From contig CM034544.1 of the NCBI GenBank assembly GCA_020002185.1, positions 7,495,190 to 7,559,189 of the forward strand: a DNA stretch of 64,000 nt, written 5' to 3'. The DNA comes from Paraescarpia echinospica. Its lineage: Eukaryota; Annelida; Polychaeta; Sabellida; Siboglinidae. Positions 24,369 to 36,088 of the stretch are shown here, piece by piece; position 1 is the stretch's first letter; each line of letters opens with the position of its first letter. The translations under genes and the position numbers were made by a program. The notes under the pieces are model-generated. The model did no database searches. It worked only from the letters and a program-made list of their open reading frames with translations, and was not told the DNA's origin.

Positions 24369-25021
24369 TATTTCATACATAGTGGGTTTTACCGAAATCC
24401 CGGTAAATCGTGGGAATGCCCTGTTATAAATATGACTATTACGGTTATTATGATCATTATGATCATTGTGATTATTATGGTCATTCGGTTATCATGATTA
24501 TTCTGATGATTGAGATTCTTAAGATCTTTATTATTATTATGATTATTCTGATTACCATGATATTTTTTTATTATTCTGATTATTCTGATTATTATGATTG
24601 TCATGACTATTAAGATTTTTATGATTATTATGATGGTTTTATGATTATTATGATTATTGTGATTATTGTGATTATTGTGATTATCATGATTATTGTGATT
24701 ATTATGATTATTATGATTATGATCATTATGATTAGTATTTTTTTAATGATTTTTATGATTACAATGATTTTGTGTGTGGTTATTATGAGTTTTACGATTA
24801 TTGTGATTATTATGATTATTACGATTATTATTATATAGCATTACATCGTATTTAAATGAGTCTGATATAATCGCATAACATTTTAAACCGCAGCATCATG
24901 CCAACAATTTGGCACAGAGGCACGGACATTTTATGCCAATGTTGCATGAATTTTAGATAGTTATTCACACAGGCATCTGCCACTGGGCGCCATTCATAGG
25001 CCGGACTACCAGTATGAACAG
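24369..25021 (+). repeat. Tandem duplication, copy 2
   Basis: Same order of words as copy 1 at an initial offset of 679 bp, with fewer GATTATTGT units, hence shorter. Identity outside the microsatellite is very high. Confidence 0.9.
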
Positions 25022-25059
25022 TGTGCCTGGCAAACAATTTTCAATCCACAAATCAGGTG

Positions 25060-25290
25060 AAAAACTGTTTTTGTTTACATAAATAGGTAGCCCACATACC
25101 AGGGCACGTTCTCCACGATATATTGGTAGTTTGTTTCGTGACATCAGAAATTCATATGAGCAGAGAATGTTGCATTGACCAGAAATAAGGGGGTTGGAAA
25201 ATACAATACTCTCTATCTGGAGATAGAACATTTCCACTTTACTAATTACCATTCGTTAGACTTCCAGTTATCGTATAGTCATCGTGGTTT
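25060..25290 (+). repeat. Dispersed repeat family, copy 3
   Basis: TTTACATAAATAGGTAGCCC, then TTCTCCACGATATATTGGTA, GTTTCGTGACATCA and a final TTCGTTAGACTTCCAGTTAT correspond in order to copy 1 at 19385-19640, at lower identity. Confidence 0.5.
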
Positions 25291-25860
25291 ACAATAATGG
25301 TCGTTAAACTATAAAATACAGTCACGAAATTACCTTTTAAGACATCATGTAAAATGTGAACATATTCCAGCTCTGCTTCTTGCATCACGATAAACTACAT
25401 TTGGAATGCAGTGATTCAATAATTACCTAGATTCGGAGCATCTTCGTAAAAAAAACAATTTTATTTGGCGAAGTTTTTGAGAAAGAATAATTGTTAAACG
25501 TTGTCATGATTACAATTATAATACGTCATACACATTAGAATAAAACGCCACAACAATGAGTACGTAGGAACATTTTAACAAGGACAGTACAATAATATGC
25601 ATGAGCAGAGTTTAGGATGCCACCACCGGAAGAGTGCGAGTAGTGTAGTTGTAATTAGTTTTTACAACAAACGTATTTCGCCGTATTTGAATAGTCTTGC
25701 CGGGACACCGACTTGTCACTGTCATAAAATACATAAAAGTGAAAAATAGTTCATAGCGACAACGACTACCATACAGCGGTGTGACACTAGCGACATCGAG
25801 TTAACGCTTATTCACATATGAATCGTGTTACGACTGTTTTCCGGATCACTACTATCATCA
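25291..25860. other. Non-coding, nothing recognised
   Basis: AT-rich unique sequence between the dispersed repeat and the SINE-like element. No motif or convincing frame was seen. Confidence 0.5.
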
Positions 25861-25864
25861 ATTA

Positions 25865-26320
25865 CAATGTGGAGAGTGGTAGAACGCCGGGACGGTGGTT
25901 CGACTCCACCTGCTGCCGTTTCGAAACTTAGGCAACTTCGTTCACCTCCCGTTGCCTGTGTCTTCCGGAAGACATACCACAAGCCGTTGGTCCCTTCTGT
26001 CTGGTGTATATTCCATGGAAGTAAAAGATCCCACACAGGGGCAACTGTGTAAGCTGTCGTGGATTCACAGAGAGGTGGTCTCTATCTATTACACCCTGGA
26101 TCTTGCTCCCAGCGGCCGGAGTTGCTTCTCGGTCGGGCTTGTGAAAGACATCGAGGAGGCAGTGTAAGACCAGGAGTTGGCTACCTGCGGCCCGCGAGCC
26201 GCAGTTTGCCCGCGGAGCTATTTCATGCGGCCGGCGGACTAACAGTTGTGTTGTCCACAACGTGGCCTGACCATCAAGGCCGGCACATAGTCTGCGTATA
26301 GCGTTCATAGAGAAGCTGAG
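25865..26320 (+). repeat. tRNA-derived SINE-like element
   Basis: GAGTGGTAGAACGCC near 25873 resembles an RNA polymerase III A box, and GGTTCGACTCC at 25897-25907 is a near-perfect B box. The sequence after it (TTGCCTGTGTCTTCCGG, AAGACATACCACAAGC, CCATGGAAGTAAAAGATCCC) resembles the body of tRNA-derived SINEs of invertebrates. It is not a functional tRNA: no acceptor stem or anticodon loop folds around the boxes. The 3' limit is uncertain. Confidence 0.5.
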
Positions 26321-26639
26321 ACTGGAGTTTGCAGTGGTTTTACCGATCTGAGGATTTGGTGAAACTCGACGATGCACTAGAAGCTGAGCAGATAGTTCAT
26401 CCAACTACTCTGCGGCGATATGGTACTCAAGAAAGCGACCTCCATGGACTTGACGCTTATAGAAATCTACCACAAGTGTTTGTTGGTGTAATGGAACAGT
26501 GTACTAATCTGACCAAATACGCCAAGCTCATTTACCAATATGACTAGCGTTGCAGCGACTGCAACAAATGTCACAATAGTCATGATATTATGTCATTTGT
26601 CTGTTAAGAACTATGAAGAAGGAGTGTTAGTAGGCCTAA

Positions 26640-27995
26640 TAGTTAAGTTTAATTGTTCACAATAACAACACATTATAAATACTTGCTGACACTACTGCAT
26701 GACGAGTACGGTGTGCGCGAAACGGCATTATCATGGTTCCGGATGTACTTGGGAGACCGCACCTATCGTGTCCAGATTGATTCAATAACATCCGAATCTA
26801 TTCTGCTACAGAGTGGTGTGCCCCAGGGCTCGGTCCTTGGGCCAGTTATCTTCACTCTATACACCACACCAATGCAGCGCATATTCAAAAGATATGAAAT
26901 AAAGTACCATAAATATGCTGATGACATTCAACTTTATGCGACATACAATCCAGCTATACCAGGCGACCAAGCAGAAACAATGAGGCGACTCACAGACTGC
27001 ATTGGGGAAGTCAGGCGATGGATGGCGCTGCGCATGCTGAAACTAAATGATGAAAAAACTAAGATGATCATCTTAACATCAAAACATCATCTCAAGATGT
27101 ACGGAGGTTGCTCTATGACCATTGGAGACGATATCATTTCACCAGTAGACTGCATACGGAATTTGGGAATTCTCATGGACCAACATCTAACGATGACACA
27201 TCACGTGACTGCTGTGTGTGCTGCATGTAACTACCATCTGTACAGACTGTCATCAATACGGCACTATCTTACAGCTGAAGCCACGAAAAGTGCTGTCAAC
27301 GCACTCGTCACCTCTCGCTTGGACTATTGCAACGCACTCTTGCACAACTTACCGTTATCCCAGACAGCTCGGTTACAGCGAGTCCAGAACAATGCAGCCA
27401 GACTAGTAACACGCACCAGCAGACATGACCACATAACGCCAGTGTTAAAGGTACTGCATTGGCTGCCGGTTGCGAGTCGAATTGTTTTCAAGGTGTTGGT
27501 GGTGACTTACAAATGTATTCATGGTTTAGCGCCGTCTTATCTGGCAGAACTTGTGCAGCCACGAGAGCGTGATAGACCTTTACGCCAGGACCATGCGCCA
27601 ACACTGCGCCAAAGCATCACGAAGAAATGCATCGGCGACTCTGCATTTGGCGCAGCAGCACCGCGACTATGGAATGAACTACCGGTGGACATTCGTGCAT
27701 CAGGGACACTGGATAGGTTTAGAAAGTCTTTAAAGACTCATCTTTTTATTAGACATTTTAATTAATTTGAATTGTTTCGTCGTGACGGACATTATTTTAT
27801 AATTGTTTGGTATTATTTGTCTTAAAATTAGTGTTTCTATTTTAATGTTCAGTATTATATGTCTTAAAACCAGTGTTTTGTTTTTAATATATTAATATAC
27901 ATTTATTTTATCGCTTGTGCAGCGCATAGATCCGCTAAGCGGGAATTAGCGCTAAAGAAATACCGTATTATATTATATTATATTATATTACATTA
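26640..27995 (+). mobile_element. LINE insertion, 5'-truncated, with (TATTA)n tail
   Basis: Extent of the insertion carrying the RT frame above. After the stop at 27763 comes an AT-rich 3' UTR with a GCGCATAGATCCGC and GCTAAGCGGGAATTAGCGCT stem-forming segment, and then TATTATATTATATTA repeats. The left border is approximate. Confidence 0.75.
26653..27765 (+). pseudogene. 5'-truncated CR1/L2-like LINE, RT C-terminal half
   Basis: An open frame of 370 codons with RT palm motifs SGVPQGSVLGP (residues 54-64) and YADD (88-91, the catalytic pair), followed by thumb and C-terminal motifs DYCNALLHNLPLSQTARLQR and LWNELPVDIR, ending near KSLKTHLFIRHF. The N-terminal RT fingers, first catalytic Asp and endonuclease are missing: element similarity begins near 26688. 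This is typical 5' truncation during target-primed insertion. The 3' UTR ends at 27995 in (TATTA)n, as expected for this group. The frame is unbroken, so it is a young insertion, but it cannot be autonomous. Residues 224-250 match the monomer of the 88-bp satellite. Confidence 0.85.
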
Positions 27996-28247
27996 TTAAT
28001 AATAAATTTTATTCGTAAGAGGCAATCAGTTGTAATTTTCAATGCACAGGAACAAGATTGCCTATATTTATATACTAATCATAACATAGGCATAATGTTC
28101 ATATGGAATGGTACATGTGTGGCCCGCTGACTTAGTCCAAGTCACCTATTTGGCCCGTCATTCAAAAAAATGTTGCCGGAGTAGACAGTGTAATACGCTG
28201 TATCGTTGCAACGACTGGGTCCTATATGAATGTACATCGATTAAAAT

Positions 28248-28248
28248 G

Positions 28249-28306
<58 letters not shown>
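28248..28306 (+). repeat. (GT)n microsatellite
   Basis: A perfect GT run directly adjoining the 3' end of the minus-strand LINE. Confidence 0.95.
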
Positions 28307-28308
<2 letters not shown>

Positions 28309-28537
28309 TATGATTATTATTTATTATACCGAACTTATAAAGCGCTCTTTTCATACATAAAAGCCTGCTCAAAAGCGCTGTACACAATCAATAGAATAAT
28401 CATAGAGAGTAAAAACAAAGCATAAAAACGATAGCATGATAAAAAAAATAAAAAATTTAGAAGACTGGGTATAATAAAATGAATATATATATATATATAT
28501 ATTGTTTTAAAATGTAAGAAAAACTGACTAGAAAGAG

Positions 28538-30175
28538 TTAAGCACCAAAAACAGCTAGAAACAAATGTGTTTTTAGCAGCTTCTTGAAAGTGTTCAGTGT
28601 TTTTGCTTCACGAATGTGAACCGGTAGCGCATTCCACAACTTGGCTGCTGAACACTGAAATCTTCTGTCGCCGTATGTAACTGTTCTAGCCCTTGGAACT
28701 TCTAGTGTCACTGAATCCATGGATCGTAACATTCTTCTTGGTTGGTACAATTTCAGCATGTCCGATATATATCCTGGAGCCTGTCCATGTAGGGCTTTAT
28801 ATGTGTGCATCAGGATTTTAAATTGCACACGATAGTTAACAGGTAACCAGTGCAGGTTTTTCAACACTGGTGTGATGTGGCTGTAGCGTGATGTTCTGGT
28901 TACAATCCGTGCCGCGGTGTTCTGTACACGTTGTAACTTGTTAATTGATGTCTGGTGCAGTCCACTGAGCAGAGCGTTACAATAGTCTAGACGTGATGTT
29001 ACAAGCCCGTTGACTAGTGATTGAGTGGCATCATTTGTGAGATAACGCCTAATGTGCCCAATGTTGCGGAGGTGATAATATCCAGACCTACAGACACTGT
29101 TCAAATGTTGTTCCATGTTCATGGCAGAGTCGAAGATAACACCCAGGTTTTCGACACTGTTCACTGATGTAATGTCAGTGTCGCCAACACGCACAGTAAC
29201 GTTTTCCATCTGCTTGGCATTATGTTTGGATGTGAACAACACAACCTCAGTCTTTTCACTATTCAGTTTTAGCATGTTTGCGTGCATCCATCTTTCAATG
29301 TCCGTGAGGCACCTCTCAATGAGTTCCAGGGATTCTGTTTGGGCTGCACCGTCCTTCGGCTTGAACGAGATGTACAACTGGGTGTCATCCGCATAGAAGT
29401 GATAACACAGTCCATACCGACGGATAATGGCTCCTAGTGGTTTTGAGTACATGGTGTATTTCTTTGGGCCGAGTACCGAGCCTTGTGGTACACCATGTTC
29501 CAGGAGAACTGGATTGGAGTGCTCACCATCTATGACCACTACCTGGTAACGGTCGTGGAGATACGATGCTATCCAGCCGAGAGCAGCTCCGGAGATTCCG
29601 AATAAGTTCTCAAAACGATTCAACAGAATTCCGTGATCGAAAGTGTCGAACGCAGCCGACAGATCGAGCATGACCAACACTGTGACACAACCATTATCCA
29701 GAGACTCGAGGATATCGCTTTGTACCTTGAGGAGCGCCGTCTCGGTCGAGTGAGATCTACGGTAGGCTGACTGAAGCTCCTCGTGAAGACCATTGCTCAC
29801 CAGGTGGCGCTCAATCCGTGTATCTACAACCTTCTCTAACACCTTAGCAATGAAAGGAAGGTTGGACACAGGTCTGTAGTGTTTCAGGATGTCTGGATCG
29901 AGTGTTGATTTATTGAGTAGTGGTCGTATATGAGCACACTTGAATGCACGAGGCACACAGCTACTATTCATAGAGGCGTTGACAATCGCGGTGATAATAG
30001 GGAGTAGCTCATCTACACACAACTTTAGAAGCCATGTGGGCACCGGATCGAGGTCGCAGGATTTATCAGGTGACTTCAGGATGAAGGTCTTCACTTCACC
30101 ATCAGATGCGCGAGTAAACCTATCCAGTGGTGTAGTTATAGATGAGGCGTCAACCTCCAGGTCAACACTATGCAC
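28538..30175 (-). CDS. LINE ORF2 C-terminal part: reverse transcriptase
   Basis: 545 codons. RT motifs run in order: RPVSNLPFIAKVLEK (101-115), LDLSAAFDTFDH with the first catalytic Asp (170-181), HGVPQGSVLGP (227-237), YADDTQLYI with the catalytic pair (261-269), LKLNSEKTEV, then the thumb/C-terminal region LDYCNALLSGLHQ and LWNALPVHIREA. All three catalytic aspartates are present. The frame has no N-terminal start of its own; the ATG at 30175 is incidental and the real start is the endonuclease frame upstream. Apart from the one frameshift the element could be recent. It is distinct in sequence from the LINE at 26.6 kb but of the same clade. Confidence 0.85.
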   Translation of the reverse strand: MHSVDLEVDASSITTPLDRFTRASDGEVKTFILKSPDKSCDLDPVPTWLLKLCVDELLPIITAIVNASMNSSCVPRAFKCAHIRPLLNKSTLDPDILKHYRPVSNLPFIAKVLEKVVDTRIERHLVSNGLHEELQSAYRRSHSTETALLKVQSDILESLDNGCVTVLVMLDLSAAFDTFDHGILLNRFENLFGISGAALGWIASYLHDRYQVVVIDGEHSNPVLLEHGVPQGSVLGPKKYTMYSKPLGAIIRRYGLCYHFYADDTQLYISFKPKDGAAQTESLELIERCLTDIERWMHANMLKLNSEKTEVVLFTSKHNAKQMENVTVRVGDTDITSVNSVENLGVIFDSAMNMEQHLNSVCRSGYYHLRNIGHIRRYLTNDATQSLVNGLVTSRLDYCNALLSGLHQTSINKLQRVQNTAARIVTRTSRYSHITPVLKNLHWLPVNYRVQFKILMHTYKALHGQAPGYISDMLKLYQPRRMLRSMDSVTLEVPRARTVTYGDRRFQCSAAKLWNALPVHIREAKTLNTFKKLLKTHLFLAVFGA

Positions 30176-31877
30176 CTGGTCCGACTGGAGCCATAATGAA
30201 AGAGCTAAACATCTCAGTTAGTTTAATGGGAGACGCCGTTTGAGGAAGAGATGGAGACCCCCTTTCACCAAGCAGGTGTTTCGCCACTTTGTAGATGCCC
30301 TTCTGGTCATGGGTGCAGGCAGTGATCTTTTCCGAATAATATGCTATCCTGGTTTGTTTTATGAGTTTGTTCACCACAACACATTGGTCTCTATATATCT
30401 GGTGGTTAACAGTCAGGCGATTCTTCTGCCATCGTCGTTCCAGCTTCCGTCGGAGATGTTTAGCCTGATGTAATTCATCAGTGTACCATGGACAATCTGG
30501 ATGTTGGGTGATTGTTTTAATACGAAGTGGTGCGTGCTTATCAATGAGTGATGTGAGTCCTTCATTAAAAGCACTCACCAAACCATCCACATCACCATCC
30601 GTAGTTTGTAACATGGGGGAAGCCACAATGTCCTGCTTAAAAGCTTTCACGTCTATGGCACGTAGCTTCCTAAAGGAAACAGTCTTCTGTATGGGAACAG
30701 GTTTGGCAAGGGTCGTGGTGAAACCGACAGCGAAGTGGTCACGTGTAAGTTTCCCAAGGTGGTCACAAAGTCCGGGGTCGGTGATGGTGATGTCAGATAC
30801 GATGTGACTGGAGTCTCTGCTGATCACGATGTCCAATGTATGGCCGAGCACATGGGTCGGTTCATGTACATGTTGTTGTAGGCCACACGCTTTGATTGTA
30901 TCCATAAATTGCTGAGCATTACGATCACTTTCAACATCAACGTGAAAGTTAAGGTCTCCAACTATCAGAATCTCCTTGTCGTGGGTAGCGTAGCTGGCGA
31001 GAAATGTAGACCACTGTTCTAAGAATTGGGTAATGGTCAGGCCATTATGCTTTGATGGTGGGGGTCGATACACCACGGCCAGACGCACAGTTGTGTCACC
31101 CGTATCTAGTTCACAATCCATGTGTTCAAAGTTTGTGTAGTCGCCCGTGGTACTGGAGCCTTGGAGGCGGAATGATATGGCAGACTTATAAAGCAATGCC
31201 ACACCACCTCCATTTCTACAGCCGGGACGGGGTACATGTTTCATGGCATACCCAGAAGGGACCAATTCACCAATGCATTTCTTGTCTACGGAAGTCCCCA
31301 GCCATGTCTCTGTGAGAGCAACAACATCATAGTCCTGTGTAATAATGTAGTCGCTTAGAGACAAAGCCTTGTTCTTGATGGATCTTGGATTCAGGCAACA
31401 TACCCGAAGATACTTCTTCGCAGGTTGTACATGCACATAGTCACATTTAATCTTCACCAAATTGTTCTTGTTTACACTTAATGCACTAGTGATCTGACCA
31501 TGACCATGGGCACTGAATTGTTTATGTTGACATGCACTTGCTCCACTTCTAGGAATAGTCCTCACAGTACTGTTATGGTGTGTTGGTGGTGGTCGATGAC
31601 CGACCACAGTAGATATCCGTATCTGTACTGCGCAACTCTGGCCACAGTCCGTCGCTAGGCCAGTATTGTTCGTGCTAGTGGTCGGCATTACCTTTGACCG
31701 CGACCATTGTCTTTGACCACCTCTGGTCCCCCTGTGGGTCGGCCTAGCATTGCAGATGCCCAATTGTCTTAAGTCGCAGAACACAGACTTGGTCACACGC
31801 GTGACATATTTAGAGGCATGTTGCAATAGTTGTCTCAGCTGATAGCTTGAATACACGATCACCATGGTGATCGTCAC
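30168..31877 (-). CDS. LINE ORF2 N-terminal part: APE-type endonuclease
   Basis: 569 codons. The first ~155 residues are a low-complexity basic leader. The endonuclease domain starts near residue 158 (RVCCLNPRSIKNKA), with the catalytic Glu in LTETWLG (about 190), the YRPPPSKH loop, the Asp/Asn motif IVGDLNFHVDVE and the late His in DHFAVGF. This enzyme nicks target DNA to prime reverse transcription. After the domain the linker continues (CPWYTDELHQAKHLRRKLER) up to KLTEMFSSFIM, where a single indel throws the frame off and a stop follows at 30168. The RT frame picks up the same linker within about 10 codons, so the break is one frameshift. Both candidate ATGs sit in a 20-bp palindrome. Confidence 0.8.
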   Translation of the reverse strand: MTITMVIVYSSYQLRQLLQHASKYVTRVTKSVFCDLRQLGICNARPTHRGTRGGQRQWSRSKVMPTTSTNNTGLATDCGQSCAVQIRISTVVGHRPPPTHHNSTVRTIPRSGASACQHKQFSAHGHGQITSALSVNKNNLVKIKCDYVHVQPAKKYLRVCCLNPRSIKNKALSLSDYIITQDYDVVALTETWLGTSVDKKCIGELVPSGYAMKHVPRPGCRNGGGVALLYKSAISFRLQGSSTTGDYTNFEHMDCELDTGDTTVRLAVVYRPPPSKHNGLTITQFLEQWSTFLASYATHDKEILIVGDLNFHVDVESDRNAQQFMDTIKACGLQQHVHEPTHVLGHTLDIVISRDSSHIVSDITITDPGLCDHLGKLTRDHFAVGFTTTLAKPVPIQKTVSFRKLRAIDVKAFKQDIVASPMLQTTDGDVDGLVSAFNEGLTSLIDKHAPLRIKTITQHPDCPWYTDELHQAKHLRRKLERRWQKNRLTVNHQIYRDQCVVVNKLIKQTRIAYYSEKITACTHDQKGIYKVAKHLLGERGSPSLPQTASPIKLTEMFSSFIMAPVGPGA

Positions 31878-32000
31878 AGTTCGCTGGAGATGGCACTACA
31901 ACTGCAGAGTACTGTCTTATGAAAGCACTAAAATCCGGAAAGATAAAATATCCGCGTTGAAACTGATGACGTTACAGTCATACGTATACGTTCACAATCA

Positions 32001-32900
<900 letters not shown>

Positions 32901-34135
32901 AGCCTGGCATACACGTTACGATGCGACTGAGTTTTAGTGGTTTTTATTTGCGACGTTGTTTTTGCGAAAATGCGTCGCGTCGTTACGTGTATGACCCACT
33001 CCATGGTCGCATACACGTTGCGACGCGACTATCGACGAGACTGGCAGCTGCGACAGGTTGATGCATACATTCCTGATGGTAGCAGCTGGAACTGCCGCCA
33101 CTGCGGGGCGGAATCCTGCGGAACTATTAAAAAATGGCGGGGTTGTCTGCTCACCAATGGCGAGCTATGGCATTAAGCTGCACTTACCTAATCATCTAGA
33201 GAGAGGACGTCGTCGTTCATGCTGGACTAAACAGTGACTGTTAAGGCACGACGGACAGTATGCTTTAAATAGCTCTGACTCCACGAATTATGACTTCACG
33301 AATCATTAAAAAGATTGATCGTTGCTCCAAAAGTTATTCATATGCTGTAATATCTGTTAATTTCGCCGTACGCTAAAATTCGCCGCATTAACATCTCGTA
33401 CAAGCCGCCTATGAGGTTGGTAAAATATAATAAATAATATAAATAGTAAGGTTGGTAAAAATATGTCATTAATAAAAAATTGAGGACCACCGGTAATATA
33501 TATATATATACACAATTAAAAATCTACAAACACATGAAATATTATATACTGCTCAAAATATCGGCCACCGAGAGATACAGCTAAAACAAGAGAGGTGATG
33601 GTCAAATTCCTACAGGGCAATCGATTCACGGACGCTAGCCAAGAACACCCAACACATCCAACGCAAGGACCAAGTGACACAGAAACGCCCTGTCACCATT
33701 TCCTCCCGGGAGCTGGCCTTCAAATCACTATTGCTATATTCCTTTGTCGCGGAATCAAACAAACTAGGCCTGCAAGAAATCTATGATTTTTCTTCTAAAT
33801 TTGTGTCCAAACAATGGTTGCCGCCATTTTCTCTATTTCTGGGACAGTCCCATGACTTCTTGGAAGCTCCTGATTGGCTAAGTGCCTCAACCACTTTTGG
33901 AATGCACAAAAAATGCATCGCAGACGCGGATGAACCGGTATACACGCAATGACACGATTCCCTGACGGCGGTTTGTCTGCGACTACGTGTTTTTAATATC
34001 AAACATATTTGATATTCTAGGACGCGTTAAAACTGGATAAAGACTGCCCTCAAGACAAGCGTCGCGTCGCAAGGGGGCATGTACAGAACGACTCTAAACT
34101 AAAACTTAGCTGCGTCGTAACGTGTATGCTGGGCT
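32901..34135. mobile_element. PIF/Harbinger-like non-autonomous TIR element
   Basis: The left end AGCCTGGCATACACGTTACG (32901) and the inverted right end AGCCCAGCATACACGTTACG (reading in from 34135) form terminal inverted repeats that extend on as (A)TGCGACTGAGTTTTAG versus ACGCAGCTAAGTTTTAG. Both ends are flanked by TTA (32898-32900 and 34136-34138), the target duplication used by PIF/Harbinger elements. The 1235-bp interior has no transposase that I can recognise; the short open frames show no DDE motifs. Further GCGTCGCG-type subterminal words lie near both ends (32960-33025 and 34060-34075). Confidence 0.75.
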
Positions 34136-34254
34136 TTAGTCTTGTCCTTGGCATGTTTTGATCAGCATTCCATTGCAATGCTAGTGAATTCGAATAAATG
34201 CCAAAGTTGCAGCTAGTACTAAGTTTCTGTTATGTATATATGACATCTTCCACT

Positions 34255-34660
34255 GACTATTTAATTTTAATTGACAAATTAAAATATTACGGTATTGAAC
34301 ACAACTTATTCAGTGCTCAGTTACATAAATAATTGTAACCAATAATACAATAATACTTAAATTGACAATATAAATAAAATGTTATCATTAACAACAGGTG
34401 TTCCACAATGCTCAATCCTAGGACCTCCTGCTATTCGTCGTATACATCAACGATTTCGCACAAGCCTGTAAAATGTTTGTTTAATTTAATCATTTATTCT
34501 CATGCCACAACTGCATCAAGTACATTAAATATTTTCAGCAATAACACACATGACGAAAATTTTGAATTTTTAAATAATAGTGGAAGAACTTTTAAAAATA
34601 AATGTATGTCTCAAAATAAATAAATTATGACTGTTCATATCATCATTTAAATGCATAACA
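34255..34660 (+). pseudogene. LINE reverse transcriptase scrap
   Basis: The plus-strand reading includes KLKYYGIEHNLFSAQL near 34275, then TGVPQCSILGPP with the palm glycine changed to Cys, then FAQACKMF-like text and TTASSTLNIFSNNTHDENF where the catalytic YADD should be (YSHA instead). It is broken by stops and frameshifts. The pattern is that of jockey/CR1-superfamily RTs, but of a different family from the two LINEs above. Confidence 0.55.
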
Positions 34661-35230
34661 TTACACAAGGCAAAGAAAAGTATACAGACACTTACGGCTT
34701 GTGCTATGTTATTGACCATTACATGTTTCTCAAGAAATAATGTTTAAAATTCACATCAATGGAACGTGATGAAACAGTCATACAAAGATAGCATCAACAT
34801 AAAGGTAATGCTAACACGAATAAAAAAGTATTTTATACATTTTCGGTTTTCATGAAATTACATATTTTCTACAAAGTATGTACGTAAATTATATAGGGTA
34901 ATTTGTAGTCTAATATAAAAAAAATATATATAATGGTTGTGATACATGGTGGCCTCTCTATCCTATTTTGTTTGAACCATGATCTGCTACATGTATGCAT
35001 AATGTTCTATACCAAGATATATCCATGTAAGTGTCTATAAATTGTGATATATTTCATGAATTAGCAAGTCTGTCTGCATTTTGATTCTTGCTGATGTATG
35101 TTGAAGAAAATAAATCCATGTGCAAGCCAGTGAAAGGACTGCCTAACGTTAATTTCTCGTGTACATTCACTGAGTGGAAACTAAAGCTAAGTGGCATTCA
35201 AATCTATATGATTGTGTGTGTACGTGCGTG
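34661..35230. other. Non-coding, nothing recognised
   Basis: AT-rich unique sequence between the LINE scrap and the hAT-like element. Confidence 0.5.
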
Positions 35231-35925
35231 CAAAGCTGGGAAGTAACGAAGTACAGGTACTTCGTTACTGTACTTGAGTAGAAAAGTGTACTTCTCGTGA
35301 GTAAAGAAGTACATTCTTAGGAGTACTTTTACTTATAATGAAGTACAAATGTGTGTACTTTTCATAAATGTAACGAAGTATCCATAATTTATGCATTAAA
35401 ATTTGGAGCTCCGAAAATATTAGTGACGAACCATAATGCCTGAAGCCCGGAACTGGTTTCCGCCAGCATATATCTATCAATAGATATCGGCCGGACCAAC
35501 AACTGGTAGTCTTTTCTGATTGGCGTGAACATTGCCAAGATTACATGATGTCATTCGCGTTCAAAGATTTATCATGGAAGGATCAGCCGAAAACGATCAT
35601 TTGCAGCATACATGGCCTTCCTTATCCAGTATGTTTGAGATTAAGTCAATAGGTGATGTAGAATTTGAGAACAAGCTGATGCTCAAGCTCAAGTTTGAGG
35701 AGCCGGCCTGTCACTGTATCCTGCTGAGGATCCTGTCCTGTTCAATTGTTTGTTTGCAGTGGGTGACCATATCAACAGTTTTTTAGAAAAGTACTTTTGT
35801 ATTTACTTCAAGTACATTTGTTTACTTTTTACATGTACTACAAGTACATTTTTCACAAAGAACTTTTACTTTTACTTGAGTAGCTTTTTCCAGGGTTACT
35901 TTTACTTTTACTCAAGTACAACGTA
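35231..35925 (+). mobile_element. hAT-like transposon remnant
   Basis: The left part AGCTGGGAAGTAACGAAGTA followed by CTTCGTTACTGTACTTGAGT, and the right part with repeated ACTTTTACTTGAGTA and TTTACTCAAGTAC words, resemble the termini of animal hAT elements, which are rich in TACTTGAGTA. In the interior at 35574-35700 a frame starts MEGSAENDHLQHTWPSLSSM and continues FEIKSIGD, like the start of hAT transposases just before the BED zinc finger; no zinc ligands survive. No 8-bp target duplication was found. Confidence 0.5.
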
Positions 35926-35956
35926 AATGAACATATTACAGCTCTGCGCGCGTGCT

Positions 35957-36088
<132 letters not shown>

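Larger units (their letters stand above)
28307..32000 (-). mobile_element. CR1/L2-like LINE, near full length, one frameshift
   Basis: Minus-strand element whose 3' terminus (AAGCGCTTTATAAGTTCGG followed by TATAATAAATAATAATCATA) lies at 28307-28360. ORF2 spans 31877-28538 in two frames: the endonuclease part, then the RT part. No upstream ORF1 is visible. The 5' limit near 32000 is a guess from where element-like sequence ends. An internal (AT)n run sits at 28482-28502 in the 3' UTR. Confidence 0.8.

Noticed and set aside
23731..24838. Ile/Met-rich frames that look like membrane proteins
   Set aside because: They translate the (GATTATT)n microsatellite in both copies of a duplication.
25865..25945. 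A tRNA gene
   Set aside because: Only A- and B-box-like words are present; no cloverleaf or anticodon arm can be drawn, so it is SINE-like.
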